Source: a virus | Length of the DNA: 31,001 bases | Virus record (IMG/VR): IMGVR_UViG_3300042458_000427 | Coordinates: 1 to 31,001 of that record | Reading direction: 5' to 3' (one strand) | Shown here: piece after piece, positions 8,590-17,027 of the stretch | Layout: every line of letters begins with the position of its first letter | How positions within the stretch are numbered: the first letter of the stretch is position 1 | Notes under the pieces: generated by a model | What the model saw: the letters and a program-made list of their open reading frames with translations, nothing else | Told to the model about the DNA's origin: nothing | The model's database searches: none | Program-made: the position numbers and the translations under genes

Positions 8590-9755
8590 TCTTTAAAAGT
8601 TCTTTTCCGAACTCCCCCAACGTCACTATTTTGATTAGTGGTGTAGCCGTGGACTATACGTCTATTCAATCAGTGACTTTAGAGATCACTGAAAACCAGC
8701 ATGACATGGCTACCATTATATTTACTGGGCTTATTCCAAAGGCTATTACTGATTACACGGGTGCCCCTGTTTACATTTCTATATCCTTGAGTCCTACCCA
8801 AATCAGTTCTTTTAATGGATACATAACATATATAGAACCTGAGATGCATAGTCGTAAAGGCTTAATCAATAACAGCCCAGTCCAGACTGCCACGGCAGTT
8901 TGTTTTGGCGCTAGTTATGACATGTCTCAAACTACAAATAAAGTTTGGTCAAACATAACATTGCCTCATCTGGTTGAGACACTTGCTACTAAATACAACT
9001 ATTCGTATTCGGTTCCTTCTGATTTCTTTACATGGAAGAGCCTTCTACAAAATGCTAAATCAGATTGGGCTTTTTTGAAGGAAGCATGTAACTCCATTGG
9101 TTATTACATGACTACCAGTGGCACACACATACATGTGTACGACCCTTATAAAATCATTTCCCGTCAAATGCCATATGTAGAACTGATGACAGTGCGTGGT
9201 ACTGGTGGAGATCTTGAGTACACCTCAGGAAAGATCATGGAATTTAAAGGAACCTTTGGTGACCGTACTCCAGAAGGATCATCTAGTAATTACACATATG
9301 TGGGAATGGACTCACGTGGAGTTATCCACTCAGCATCTACGGATGACACAGTCTCTACCAAACTGGGAGAAGTGGTACCAGCACGCTATGTAGAGACAGT
9401 CGCAACAAACGTTCAATCTTTAGAGGCTCTCAATAGGTTTGTTACGGCGGCTATGAAAACAGATTACCCATATAACGCCACTGCTGTAATAACAGGAACC
9501 CCAGACCCTGTCCCAGGTTCAGTTATTAAACTAAATAACTATGACTCAATGTTTGATGGTTACTGGCTTACCAGAAGTGTTAAACACACCGTAAGTCGTT
9601 CTAATTACATAACAGAATTAACGATTGCCACAGACTCTACCAATGGTAAGTACCCAGAGGTGCTTCCATCTACAGCCTTTAAAGCCCCACCGATGCCCGT
9701 CCTTTTAAATAACAAATGGATTTCTAAAAAAGCATTTGGAGAAGTATATGTTTGA
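8586..9755 (+). CDS. Late control gpD-like baseplate hub protein
   Basis: This 389-residue protein is the probable baseplate hub, related to P2 gpD, Mu gp44 and the gp27-like part of VgrG. The N-terminus has beta-strand patterns typical of the hub barrel ('SVTLEITENQHDMATIIFTGL'-type segment). The middle carries 'WKSLLQNAKSDWAFLKEACNSIGYYM', which is the characteristic hub motif in which a domain is followed by an 'aW.fl...c..iGy' pattern. The C-terminal third includes 'GTPDPVPGSVIKL' and 'GYWLTRSVKHTV', also typical of gpD/VgrG hubs. It starts at an ATGA overlap with the LysM gene and overlaps the spike-like gene by eight bases. Confidence 0.85.
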   Translation: MIFKSSFPNSPNVTILISGVAVDYTSIQSVTLEITENQHDMATIIFTGLIPKAITDYTGAPVYISISLSPTQISSFNGYITYIEPEMHSRKGLINNSPVQTATAVCFGASYDMSQTTNKVWSNITLPHLVETLATKYNYSYSVPSDFFTWKSLLQNAKSDWAFLKEACNSIGYYMTTSGTHIHVYDPYKIISRQMPYVELMTVRGTGGDLEYTSGKIMEFKGTFGDRTPEGSSSNYTYVGMDSRGVIHSASTDDTVSTKLGEVVPARYVETVATNVQSLEALNRFVTAAMKTDYPYNATAVITGTPDPVPGSVIKLNNYDSMFDGYWLTRSVKHTVSRSNYITELTIATDSTNGKYPEVLPSTAFKAPPMPVLLNNKWISKKAFGEVYV

Positions 9756-10404
9756 TACCTCTGTATACCGAGCCATTGTTGCCTATAGCAATTCTTCAAC
9801 TGGGGAAATTACCGTCCGTGCTCCTGCCCTAACAGGGCTTAGTAGTGTCCTCCCTATTTCCTTTGTGGGCAGAACAGCGTACAATGGAGTCTGGCCCGTA
9901 CCCGCAATTGGATCACAAATCGTAGTCACCGCTGACGATGCTCACCTTACGAACGTTTTTTGGGTTCAGGTAAACCCTGATGCCCCAACGTCTTTGGCGG
10001 GAGTTAACGCAAGTATCACTGACCTGCAAACAGCAGTAAGTGGACTGCAGACAGCAACAGGAGACAACGAGTCATTTACCAATGCAGTACGGACAATGGT
10101 CGCCGCTAATACGTCGGCTACTGACCGCAACACAACAAGTATCACCACACTAAACTCAAATGTCTCAACAATTAATTCAAGTATCAACACACTAAACTCA
10201 AATGTCTCAACAATTAATTCAAGTATCACCACACTAAACTCAAATGTCTCAACAATTAATTCAACTATAAGCACGGTCTCTACCGATGTCTATAGGACAA
10301 CTAATATGTTGCAGACGATACGGGCGGTCAGTTCTACGTTGGAAGCCCGTACTTCTGAGTTAGAAGATTATGTAGACGCTTTTTACTTAGGAATTTACAG
10401 GTAG
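9748..10404 (+). CDS. OB-fold spike-like baseplate protein with coiled-coil stalk (gpV/gp45-like position)
   Basis: The first 80 residues form a beta-rich segment with 'VPAIGSQIVVTADD', consistent with the OB fold of phage spike proteins (P2 gpV, Mu gp45). The remaining part (residues about 85-218) is a Ser/Asn/Thr-rich heptad region, including three identical or nearly identical 14-residue copies of 'SITTLNSNVSTINS', which should form a trimeric coiled coil. I start it at ATG 9748, which has GGAG six bases upstream and overlaps the previous stop by eight bases; a TTG at 9736 would add four residues. The total is 218 residues. It lacks the C-terminal beta-helix tip usual in spikes, so the tip may be supplied by another protein or be an unusual stalk. 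Confidence 0.7.
   Translation: MFDTSVYRAIVAYSNSSTGEITVRAPALTGLSSVLPISFVGRTAYNGVWPVPAIGSQIVVTADDAHLTNVFWVQVNPDAPTSLAGVNASITDLQTAVSGLQTATGDNESFTNAVRTMVAANTSATDRNTTSITTLNSNVSTINSSINTLNSNVSTINSSITTLNSNVSTINSTISTVSTDVYRTTNMLQTIRAVSSTLEARTSELEDYVDAFYLGIYR
10138..10263 (+). repeat. Three tandem 42-bp repeats in the spike-like gene
   Basis: Three head-to-tail copies of a 42-bp unit occur at 10138-10179, 10180-10221 and 10222-10263. The second differs from the others at one visible base (atcaac instead of atcacc), and a degenerate fourth copy follows. Each unit encodes 14 residues, two heptads. The near identity at the DNA level implies recent duplication or active homogenisation. Confidence 0.95.
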
Positions 10405-10410
10405 GACTTT

Positions 10411-10827
10411 ATGGCATCTATTTCGTTACCTTTTTATATTGACTCTTCAGGGCGAGTGGCTAAAGCGACGTCCCCTGAAAAGATTGTAGAACAACAAATC
10501 ATTGATGTACTCACCACCTCTAGGTTTGAAAGAGTTATGCGCCCACTCTATGGTGCTGGTGCCAATCAACTTTTGTTTGAGCCAGTAGACGATCTTGTAT
10601 ATAGCGAATTCAGAACTGACGCATTAACGGAATTAAATAAACAATTAACATATGCTTCTGTTACCAACCTTCGTGTTGGTCCTGCCCGCTACCCATACAT
10701 TGATGAAGACCCAGCAGTTGTATTGGAAATTACAGTCCAGTACAAAATGTCTATGTCTAACATCAAGAACTTTTCATTTCAAATAGCAATACCCCAAGAC
10801 CTCACTGAGGAGTCCCTAATATTATGA
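10411..10827 (+). CDS. gp25-like baseplate wedge protein
   Basis: This 138-residue protein belongs to the gp25/lysozyme-like baseplate wedge family (P2 gpW, T4 gp25), which initiates sheath assembly on the baseplate. The sequence shows the pattern of the family: a helix 'SPEKIVEQQIIDVLTTSRFERVMRPLYG', then 'LLFEPVDDL' and the strand 'LRVGPARY'. The 'ER.M.P.YG' stretch carries the E-P-R type core seen in members. GTAGGA lies just upstream of the ATG. The start of the next gene overlaps its stop as ATGA. Confidence 0.9.
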   Translation: MASISLPFYIDSSGRVAKATSPEKIVEQQIIDVLTTSRFERVMRPLYGAGANQLLFEPVDDLVYSEFRTDALTELNKQLTYASVTNLRVGPARYPYIDEDPAVVLEITVQYKMSMSNIKNFSFQIAIPQDLTEESLIL

Positions 10828-12395
10828 GTACCTTTGATTACACGAGCCGTGACTACGCTTCAATCCAATCGGATCTTTTAGCACGGGCAACTACACAATT
10901 ACCTGAGTGGACGTCTCGTGAGGCATCTGATTTTGGCATGATGATGGTGGACCTATGGGCGTACATGGGAGACGTGCTTCATTACTATGTTGACCGTGCC
11001 GCCGCAGAAGCATTCTTGGGAACTGCAACACAGCGTGAAAGCGTTTTGGCTATTGCAAACCTTTTGGATTATGTACCTTCTGGTCGTCAAGCCGCTCAAG
11101 CAACTATTCAAATAGATGCATCATTGACAACTGCCACTGATAGTGCCCCAATCTATATACCTCAGTACACCCGCTTTGTGGCTACCCCGTTACTTGATAC
11201 TGCTACCCCAGTTATCTTTACATCAGATACACCAATTGCTTTTGTTGGAACAGCATCGGGGGCAAGCGTGAACCTTGTGTCCGATGGTGTTACATACACC
11301 ACATACCCAAAAACAACTGTTGTTTCATTGGCACTTACTGAGGGTGAGATGTTCACAGAAACATACACCTCAACAGGTTTGGCTAACCAGCGAATCACAC
11401 TTCGCCAAACTGGTGTCGTTACCGAAAGCATGGATGTAGAAGTTGGTGAAGGTTTTAACGGCTCTAACATTCAATACACATACACTCCACGAATCCTTGA
11501 CGGTGGAACTAACTCCTATATCTATGCAGTAGATATAGATGCTGACAACGGAAGCACTGTTGTTTTAGGAAACGGAGTTAACGGACGAATTCCAACCACT
11601 AATGCCACCATAGCCATTAGTTACCGACGTAGTCGTGGTTCAGCAGGAAACGTTTTAGTGGGCGCCATTAATGCACTTGAAAGCACCACTGTTGTCAATA
11701 AACCACCACTAGATGGTATCCAGATAACCCCTAACACTATTAGGGCCGCTGGAGGTGTGGACATTGAATCAATTAGTTCATTGAAGACAAATATTCCTCT
11801 ATCGTTTAGAACTCAAGACCGTGCTGTATCTCTACAGGACTACGAAGATATCTTGTTACGTATTCCAGGAATTACAAAAGCAACAGCATATGTTGACGGA
11901 AGTAACGTGGTTCAAATACGAGCAGTCACTCCTCAATCAAATTATGGGTCTACGAACACATTAGTGCTAGACGCAACTACCATTTCTACAATACAAAGTT
12001 ATTTGTCTACTCGTGAAATCACTTATGTGACATCAAACGTAGGGGCATCAGTAACTGTCACACCAGTAAACATTGTTGGGACAATACGAGTACAAGATGG
12101 TTTTGTACAGCAAACAGTTTCTGCAAACGTCCTTACCTCTATTCAAGACCTCTTCTCATTTGAGAATATGGACTTTGCAGGAAAGGTTTCTTTGGGAGAT
12201 CTTTACCGAGCAATACTTGACGTTAACGGAGTTGACTACGCAGTAATCACACGATTTACAACGACTGTCAACAACGTGATTGACAGCAGTGGTGGGTTCA
12301 CTGGAGTACAAGCATCGTCTACATCTTTATTAGCACTTGCTACATCGTCTACCTACACAATGGTGGCTAGTGGCGGAATTGTGGCTGGAGCCTAA
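10824..12395 (+). CDS. Baseplate wedge protein, gpJ/gp6-like
   Basis: This 523-residue protein is the baseplate J-like wedge component (P2 gpJ, Mu gp47, T4 gp6 core). The N-terminus 'FDYTSRDYASIQSDLLARA' and 'MMVDLWAYMGDVLHYYVDRAA' match the family's helical start. The C-terminal half contains 'LSFRTQDRAVSLQDYEDILLRIPGI', the conserved J signature. Two such subunits per wedge form a dimer that rings the hub in related phages. It starts at an ATGA overlap with the gp25-like gene, suggesting coupled translation, and is followed two bases later by the gpI-like gene, the same order as in P2 and Mu. Confidence 0.92.
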   Translation: MSTFDYTSRDYASIQSDLLARATTQLPEWTSREASDFGMMMVDLWAYMGDVLHYYVDRAAAEAFLGTATQRESVLAIANLLDYVPSGRQAAQATIQIDASLTTATDSAPIYIPQYTRFVATPLLDTATPVIFTSDTPIAFVGTASGASVNLVSDGVTYTTYPKTTVVSLALTEGEMFTETYTSTGLANQRITLRQTGVVTESMDVEVGEGFNGSNIQYTYTPRILDGGTNSYIYAVDIDADNGSTVVLGNGVNGRIPTTNATIAISYRRSRGSAGNVLVGAINALESTTVVNKPPLDGIQITPNTIRAAGGVDIESISSLKTNIPLSFRTQDRAVSLQDYEDILLRIPGITKATAYVDGSNVVQIRAVTPQSNYGSTNTLVLDATTISTIQSYLSTREITYVTSNVGASVTVTPVNIVGTIRVQDGFVQQTVSANVLTSIQDLFSFENMDFAGKVSLGDLYRAILDVNGVDYAVITRFTTTVNNVIDSSGGFTGVQASSTSLLALATSSTYTMVASGGIVAGA

Positions 12396-12397
12396 CA

Positions 12398-15300
12398 ATG
12401 GCAAGAGAATCGTTCAGACTCAGGCGGTATACAGGTGCTGGTGACGTAACTGGTGTCGGTTCATTTATTCGTGGTACTGATGCCCTACAGATAACTGCTG
12501 GTGCAAGCGTAACTGACGTTGACGCCGCTATCCGATCTACTGGAATAGTCACAACACTTCCATCAAGTGTAACTACTACCGCCGTTGATGAAAATGAATA
12601 TGTATTTGAAGCACAAGCAATTGAGTACAACGCTGTTGTTTTAAACTGGTCTTTAACTGATGGCTTTACAGTTGAGAGCAGTGTTGTTGCAGGCGCTACT
12701 GGACTTATTAACGTGGCGCTTGTCTATTCAGATTCGGGATTCCCTCAAACAGTTGTTGACGGTCAGTTGTTGTTCAGTGGTGTAGTTGACACATACTTAC
12801 ACCAAGAGACAATAACAATTACCACTGACGCTGGCCCACTAGCAATACAAAAGCCAGTAAGTGGTAAATGGGCTTATTACACTTTGTTTGCTTACTACTA
12901 CGTTAAAGACAGCAATTCATATTTCTATGAACGACTTGCTTCAATTGAAATACTTGTACCAAAAGATTACGGATCCAAAGATGCTATGTGGAAACGTGTA
13001 CCTAAGTATTATCGTGACGCTGATAGAGGCAACACTCAATTAGAGCGTTTTATTGATACTTTTGGATTTGAACTAGACCGTAGTCGTACTCTTATTGATT
13101 CCATCATGACCCAGCATGACCCTCTACTTGCAGAAGCAGAAGGTATTGAACAACTTGCAAGCATGCTTGGATTGGAACTTAATGTCAATGACATTGGTGT
13201 GTCCCGTACCCGTGCGTTGCTCCATGACATTGGATACCTACGCCGTACTAAAGGAACCCTTGACTCAGTTCGTGACTACATCACCGCAGTTAGCGGTTCT
13301 GACGTAACGATAACTACAGGCGCTTCTGCTCCGTTCTATACCTTCAATGTTCACGCACAACGTGCCAACCTTGTGGCTGACCCACGGTTCCTTACTAATT
13401 CAGGTGTGTCATGGAACGTGGCGCAACAACCTGCGGTTACACGCACCAACCTTGTGACTAACCCATCATTTGAAATTGATACAGCAACTTGGGGTGCGTT
13501 TCGTTCTACTATCAGCCGTGTTGCTGGAACATTCGGCACAGGATCATGGGTTGGGCAGTTTGTTGCAACATCAACATTGACTGGTGGCGCAAACAGAACT
13601 TTCATACCGATACCAAATCAGTCTTACACTGTTACTGGAACGGTGCTCAGGACAGTTGGCTCTAGGACTTATGCGATTGTGATTGACTGGTACAACAGTG
13701 CAGGATATGTGAGTTCATCAAGCGGAACTTCGCAAACTTGTGCGACTGCAACAATATTATCTGCAACTGGTGTTGCGCCAGCAGGTGCAGTGAGCGCAAC
13801 TATCACTTTCAACGCAAGTGCTGGTGCTATCGGTGACACGGCACAACTTGATTCAGTTATGATTGAACAATCTGCATCTGTTCTCCCATACTTTGATGGA
13901 ACATATGTTAATGATTACCAAGGATACGGAATCATAAGTAAGGGGTGGTCTGGAACGGTTAACGCCTCTACTTCTACGGCTTCTTGGTTTACTGGCAATA
14001 CCCGTACAAACCTAATCACTAATCCAAACTTTGAAGTAGATACCACAGGTTGGGCTGGTCTTGGTAGTGCCACATTATCTAGAAGTACAGCAAGTGCTTT
14101 TATTGGAACTGCTTCAATGTTAATTACAGATCCAAGTACTGGGTCTGCTGGCGCATCAACAACGTTTACTCCCGTTAGTGGAACTTCATATACGTTTAGT
14201 TTTTATGTAAAGAACATTGCTGGTGCTACCCGTAATATGTATGCACAAATAGGTTGGGGTGGTGGTACTTTTTCAACCAGTAACATTATTTCAGTTCCTA
14301 TAGGTATGAACAACTGGCTTCGTATATCCGTAACTGGGACAGCGCCTAATGGTTCAACAGCGAATCTTTATATAGTTACTTCTGATAGTGCTAACACAGA
14401 AACAGCAGAAACAGCATTAGTAGATGGAATTCTGTTAGAAACAGGTTCTGTACTACTTCCATACTTTGATGGAGCGTTTACTGCAAAACGTCAGAACTTA
14501 TTACCAAACCCTAGTTTTGAAACAAATACGACAGGTTGGAATGCTAACGGATCAACTAACACTAGAGTTGCTGGAACGTGGGGTTCAGGTTCTTGGGCAT
14601 ACCAAATAGTCGCTACTGGCACAGGGTTATCTGGTACCTTTTCTGATTTTGCCTCATTCCCAGTTACTGAAGGACAAGCATACACAGCGAGTGGTTATGT
14701 TAAGTCAATTTCTGGAACGTTACGTCAAGTACAAATAGGAATTAACTGGTATAACGCAGCAGGAACTGGTATAAGTACTAGTACTACTAACAGCACCCTT
14801 ACGACCAGTTCACAACGTATAAGTGTTACGGGAACTGCACCAGTTGGAGCCGTGCATGCTTTAGTAAGTGTTTATGGTTTAGGTACTGGTACTGTCGGAG
14901 ATACTTGGCAATTGGATGCTGTTCTAGTTGAAGCAGGTTCAGCACTTCGTTCATACTTTGATGGAACATCTACCAACCAAGATTACAATGGATTTACTCT
15001 AAATACCCAAGCATGGAATGGAACCGCTAACGCCAGCACTTCTACAACATCTTGGTACACCACCAATCTTCTTCCAACCATTAGTACGGCACCAGCAGAA
15101 GGTATTCAAATTACGGCTGGTGCTTCGGGCAACAAGATTGCGGTTGTTTCTAACGTAGCCGTACCTGTGTCAGCAAACAATGCATATTATATTTCTGCTG
15201 ACTTCTCTGCCCTCCCACAAGTTGTTTATGGTGGGTCATGGGGAACCAGTTCAACTTGGACAGACTGGACAGACGCCACAGCCGCTGACTCTATCTCTGT

Positions 15301-15673
15301 AGGTGTTGATGGTAGGTACACCTACCAAATGAACGCAACCACTTCGGGAACCAAGTACCCCGCATTCCTATTGAGCCTCAGCGCAGGACAATCAATTACT
15401 TTGTCTAAATGGATGGTTGAGCCTAACGGTGCTGGGCAGTTCTTTGATGGTGACACCGTATTCAGCGGATTCCTTTATCAAGGCTTTACTTCTGACCACA
15501 CATGGTCTGGGACTAAGTACGCCTCGTACTCGCTGTACACAACGAACCGAAAGAAGACTCAAGACGCTTTGTCACGTTTGATGCCAAAGATCTTACCTGT
15601 TACGCTAATGGGTACCTCAGGCGGAAACGCTAAGTACCTTATGCAGTTTGATTGGATTCCAGGAAAGACATGA
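12398..15673 (+). CDS. P2 gpI-like tail protein fused to repeated carbohydrate-binding-like modules
   Basis: This is a 1091-residue protein, far longer than the usual 180-250 residues of P2 gpI-like proteins. Residues about 193-307 match the gpI domain ('VPKYYRDADRGNTQLERFIDT', 'EGIEQLASMLGLELN', 'GTLDSVRDYI'). Residues from about 320 are a tandem array of modules that each open with 'RTNL..NPSFE.....W', run through strand-rich segments and close with 'PYFDGT'. The pattern matches carbohydrate-binding modules of the CBM4/9 type. The C-terminus ends with a distinct 'SRLMPKILPVTLMGTSGG' segment. I infer a baseplate protein that also carries the receptor-binding or glycan-binding part. GGAG lies seven bases before the ATG. 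Confidence 0.85.
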   Translation: MARESFRLRRYTGAGDVTGVGSFIRGTDALQITAGASVTDVDAAIRSTGIVTTLPSSVTTTAVDENEYVFEAQAIEYNAVVLNWSLTDGFTVESSVVAGATGLINVALVYSDSGFPQTVVDGQLLFSGVVDTYLHQETITITTDAGPLAIQKPVSGKWAYYTLFAYYYVKDSNSYFYERLASIEILVPKDYGSKDAMWKRVPKYYRDADRGNTQLERFIDTFGFELDRSRTLIDSIMTQHDPLLAEAEGIEQLASMLGLELNVNDIGVSRTRALLHDIGYLRRTKGTLDSVRDYITAVSGSDVTITTGASAPFYTFNVHAQRANLVADPRFLTNSGVSWNVAQQPAVTRTNLVTNPSFEIDTATWGAFRSTISRVAGTFGTGSWVGQFVATSTLTGGANRTFIPIPNQSYTVTGTVLRTVGSRTYAIVIDWYNSAGYVSSSSGTSQTCATATILSATGVAPAGAVSATITFNASAGAIGDTAQLDSVMIEQSASVLPYFDGTYVNDYQGYGIISKGWSGTVNASTSTASWFTGNTRTNLITNPNFEVDTTGWAGLGSATLSRSTASAFIGTASMLITDPSTGSAGASTTFTPVSGTSYTFSFYVKNIAGATRNMYAQIGWGGGTFSTSNIISVPIGMNNWLRISVTGTAPNGSTANLYIVTSDSANTETAETALVDGILLETGSVLLPYFDGAFTAKRQNLLPNPSFETNTTGWNANGSTNTRVAGTWGSGSWAYQIVATGTGLSGTFSDFASFPVTEGQAYTASGYVKSISGTLRQVQIGINWYNAAGTGISTSTTNSTLTTSSQRISVTGTAPVGAVHALVSVYGLGTGTVGDTWQLDAVLVEAGSALRSYFDGTSTNQDYNGFTLNTQAWNGTANASTSTTSWYTTNLLPTISTAPAEGIQITAGASGNKIAVVSNVAVPVSANNAYYISADFSALPQVVYGGSWGTSSTWTDWTDATAADSISVGVDGRYTYQMNATTSGTKYPAFLLSLSAGQSITLSKWMVEPNGAGQFFDGDTVFSGFLYQGFTSDHTWSGTKYASYSLYTTNRKKTQDALSRLMPKILPVTLMGTSGGNAKYLMQFDWIPGKT
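13442..15540 (+). repeat. Tandem repeated CBM-like modules within the gpI-like gene
   Basis: The modules start at about 13442, 14003 and 14489, each near a CGT/CGC-aac 'R-x-N-L' codon group, with a degenerate fourth at about 15062. A short truncated start ('RANLVADPRF') at 13361 looks like the remnant of another copy. Modules one and three are most alike, including their 'WSGTVNASTSTASW'-like tail, and module two is shorter at its end. The shared DNA stretch 'atactttgatgga' occurs at the end of each of the first three copies. Confidence 0.85.
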
Positions 15674-15927
15674 TGACATATCTCGTGGCAGGTTTAGCCG
15701 TTTACAAATTGGTTCAACTACTCAACATATTAACGCCACGGGAAGCAATGCCTTGGGTGAAGATCCTTGCAGGAATTGTCTTTGGCTATGGTGCATCTTT
15801 TATTTTAAATGTTCAGGACATATGGACATCGGGTCTTGTAGTCGCTACACTGGCAGGCGCCTGCCACGGTGTACTCCGAATGATTACGCTTGTGGGAGAC
15901 ATGGCACAACGCAAATCACTAAAATAG
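15670..15927 (+). CDS. Small membrane protein, candidate holin
   Basis: The 85-residue protein has three predicted hydrophobic segments: residues about 2-20, 27-44 and 51-70, with charged ends ('QRKSLK'). It has no signal peptidase motif. Its size and topology fit class I holins, which make membrane lesions for lysis, but no lysin gene is next to it. I start at ATG 15670, which gives a four-base ATGA overlap with the previous stop; the next ATG at 15673 has a better spaced AGGA upstream and would remove one residue. Other readings, such as a tail membrane-contact protein, are possible. Confidence 0.6.
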   Translation: MMTYLVAGLAVYKLVQLLNILTPREAMPWVKILAGIVFGYGASFILNVQDIWTSGLVVATLAGACHGVLRMITLVGDMAQRKSLK

Positions 15928-15936
15928 GAGAAAACG

Positions 15937-16746
15937 ATGCTAAAAAAGTACGGTGTATTAGGAACAGGTAGAACCAGCAAGAACATCATTGAAGATGCCC
16001 TTAATGAACTAGGTGTAGACAACGATTTTATTGTTACCTGTGGTGCCAAACCATCTGATTCAGAGTCACGAGTAATCAACTGGCTGATTGACATGGAAGT
16101 TAATTTCATGCTTACTCACAATGGAAAGGCTCCTGCGGAGTTTATTGAGAAGGCTTCAGTTGAGCGACTAGATGCAAACCCAGCAAGAGACATGATTCAT
16201 TATCTGTCAAAGACTAAGGGAACTCTTTTGCTTCTTTGGGATGACGCATTGATACCTGAGATGGAAGAGATTTGTTTTGATGCCGCTGATGCTGGCGTCC
16301 CAATCCTTGACTTGACTAATGGCCTTGTACCAATTGTTGTGGACATCACGCACGAAGAAAAGACTGCCCCAATACCAACTGAAGAAGTTGAGATTGAACC
16401 ATTCAGCCGTGCTGAAATGTTGTCAATGTCTATTGGTGTTTTGCGCAAGAACGCAAAGGCTCAAGGTATCCATGTTGGTACCACTATGACAAAAGAACAA
16501 ATCGTTGATGCAATACTCAATGACGTTCCGATGCCAGAACCAGTCATTGAAGAAGAGGAAGAGATTCTTCCACCAATTGACCTAGGTACATTCCACGTTG
16601 TAAGCAGTGCTCAAAACGACCGAGCAATTACTAGTTCTTATAACACATGCATGCTTACGGCAACATTCCCTAGCGGAGTGATTATGAGCCGTCCTGCAAA
16701 TGTGGAAGAAGTCAAACAGTTGTTTGGCTTTGGGTCAACTATTTAA
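15937..16746 (+). CDS. Two-domain protein of unknown function (Rossmann-like N-terminus, SAP/Rho-N-like segment)
   Basis: I do not recognise this protein. The N-terminal half (residues about 1-140) has a 'YGVLGTGRTSKNII' glycine-rich turn and 'GTLLLLWDD' and 'AGVPILDLTNGLVPI' strands, suggesting a Rossmann or SLOG-like nucleotide-binding fold. Residues about 152-192 ('FSRAEMLSMSIGVLRKNAKAQG', then 'MTKEQIVDAIL') resemble a Rho-N/SAP-like helix-extended-loop-helix DNA-binding element. An acidic Glu-rich linker (about 205-213) follows, then a beta-rich C-terminal region. AGGAG lies six bases before the ATG. It is the last + strand gene before the convergent - strand pair, nine bases from the next gene end, so it could be a structural or regulatory protein. 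Confidence 0.75.
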   Translation: MLKKYGVLGTGRTSKNIIEDALNELGVDNDFIVTCGAKPSDSESRVINWLIDMEVNFMLTHNGKAPAEFIEKASVERLDANPARDMIHYLSKTKGTLLLLWDDALIPEMEEICFDAADAGVPILDLTNGLVPIVVDITHEEKTAPIPTEEVEIEPFSRAEMLSMSIGVLRKNAKAQGIHVGTTMTKEQIVDAILNDVPMPEPVIEEEEEILPPIDLGTFHVVSSAQNDRAITSSYNTCMLTATFPSGVIMSRPANVEEVKQLFGFGSTI

Positions 16747-16754
16747 TTGATGCC

Positions 16755-17027
16755 TTAACAATCCCATTTTCGTAATGCTAAAGCCTTACGAGTAGGTTCA
16801 CCGTTTGGCTTCTTCATTGGACCTTCCATGCCACTCATACGAGCGCAAAAAGACTTACGGCGAGCCGCAGACTTTGGAGATTTACTAGCCTGTTCTTTAG
16901 ACACAGGTGGCTTGAGGTCTGAACCAGGGTTTGCCTTCTCATAAGACTTACGACCTTTTTCGTTAAGTCCACCCTTTTCGTTCTTACCTTCTTTGCGTTG
17001 CCATGCTTCTGATTTCTTAGTTGCCAT
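16755..17027 (-). CDS. Small basic protein of the DUF6321 type
   Basis: This 90-residue Lys/Arg-rich protein has a very recognisable sequence pattern: 'SEAWQRKEGKN', 'GGLNEKGRKSYEKANPGSDLK', 'RRKSFCARMSGMEGPMKK' and the end 'RKALALRKWDC'. Small proteins of this type (DUF6321) occur widely in tailed phages, including T4-like cyanophages, and their function is unknown to me. It may bind nucleic acid. It lies on the - strand, and its ATG overlaps the stop of the upstream 54-residue gene as TAATG, so the two form an operon. Only eight bases separate it from the end of the + strand gene. Confidence 0.85.
   Translation of the reverse strand: MATKKSEAWQRKEGKNEKGGLNEKGRKSYEKANPGSDLKPPVSKEQASKSPKSAARRKSFCARMSGMEGPMKKPNGEPTRKALALRKWDC

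Noticed and set aside
10138-10263. Tandem repeats as a CRISPR-like array
   Set aside because: The copies are contiguous without spacers and lie in frame in a coiled-coil-encoding gene.
9966-10274. Reverse-strand frame with repeats in the spike-like gene
   Set aside because: The repeats in it only mirror the 42-base repeats of the spike stalk; no ribosome site.
15648-15971. Overlapping frame of 107 codons at the small membrane protein
   Set aside because: It competes with the three-segment membrane protein and runs through the Shine-Dalgarno site and start of the next gene without a useful start.
16741-16760. Bidirectional terminator between convergent genes
   Set aside because: Only eight bases separate the genes and no stem with a T-run is visible.
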